From Streptomyces sp. RKAG293 (lineage in GTDB: Bacteria > Actinomycetota > Actinomycetes > Streptomycetales > Streptomycetaceae): a stretch of DNA of 64,000 nt. A program made the position numbers and the translations under genes. Location of the stretch: the NCBI RefSeq assembly GCF_023701745.1, contig NZ_JAJOZB010000001.1, forward strand, positions 7,301,001 through 7,365,000, written 5' to 3'. Positions 63,787 to 64,000 of this stretch are shown here, piece by piece. The notes beneath the pieces are model-generated. The model was not told the DNA's origin. It did no database searches and worked only from the letters and a program-made list of their open reading frames with translations. Position 1 is the first letter of the stretch. Every line of letters begins with the position of its first letter.

Positions 63787-64000
63787 GATTGCTCTCCTTC
63801 GAGCCGCATCCGTTCTGCCGGCTGGCCCAGGCTAGGTGCTGCTCGTCTCCATCGGCGGAATCTCGATCGAACGGCGTGGTCCTCGCCGAGAGTGTTGCGA
63901 CGAGGTTCGGAGCGTCGGGACAGGAAAATGGAGCCGCCCCATTCATCGACACCCAACCACGATGCGTTGAAAACGATTGGCCGGGCGGACATGTGCCGGC
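63787..64000. other. Promoter region of the GH3 gene and window end
   Basis: No gene supported. Confidence 0.35.

Overview
The window reads as a high-GC actinobacterial chromosome, almost certainly Streptomyces. This rests on GC-rich codon third positions, purine-rich ribosome sites with many GTG starts, and families typical of the genus: large LuxR (LAL) regulator, RheA/Hsp18, SCO5918-like protein, DUF2267, DUF6461-like, DUF1906 and I36 inhibitor. No rRNA or complete tRNA is present. Dense insertion-sequence debris and broken genes suggest an accessory region or chromosome arm.

Layout. 1-5.3 kb: a two-component system (kinase cut by the left edge) divergent from a lipoprotein/adaptor/ATPase/permease MacAB-type operon whose genes overlap by GTGA or ATGA. 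5.6-10.5 kb: a broken RsbW-type kinase, a LAL regulator and a peptidoglycan-binding membrane protein. 11-17 kb: an AraC regulator, an HSL-type esterase and three related alpha/beta hydrolases around a frameshifted Dps. 17-19 kb: IS1380, integrase and SDR remnants. 19-24.4 kb: a DJ-1/PfpI protein, a MOSC-ferredoxin reductase fusion, a glyoxalase, a universal stress protein and an IS5 remnant.

24.4-34.6 kb is a stress block: SCO5918-like protein, cold-shock protein with a terminator-like leader hairpin, DEAD-box helicase (frameshifted), PP2C phosphatase (broken), a MerR-like regulator behind a leader carrying 17 same-strand GCAGT words, a STAS/PP2C/ISL3 scrap, an intact SigB/F-type sigma factor, rheA divergent from hsp18 around a RheA operator, and two DUF2267 genes. 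37.0-43.6 kb is bounded by two 203-bp direct repeats, each starting with the 3' end of a tRNA-Pro. It holds an ABC exporter, a P450, a ketosynthase scrap, an acyl carrier protein and a hydrolase, probably the remnant of a natural-product island. 44.5-53.6 kb carries two IS630 elements around small secreted or membrane proteins. 53.6-59.7 kb is framed by two inverted, nearly identical 164-bp MITEs and carries an SDR/TetR pair with twin operators, an N,N-dimethylformamidase-like Tat protein, a polysaccharide deacetylase and a beta-lactamase-fold hydrolase. 59.8-63.8 kb is a secreted set: NlpC/P60, a small secreted protein, DUF1906 and GH3.

The overall picture is envelope, oxidative, thermal and detoxification functions interleaved with mobile elements. 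Several otherwise sound genes carry single-base changes in homopolymer runs, so the frameshift calls need raw-read checking before they are taken as biology.
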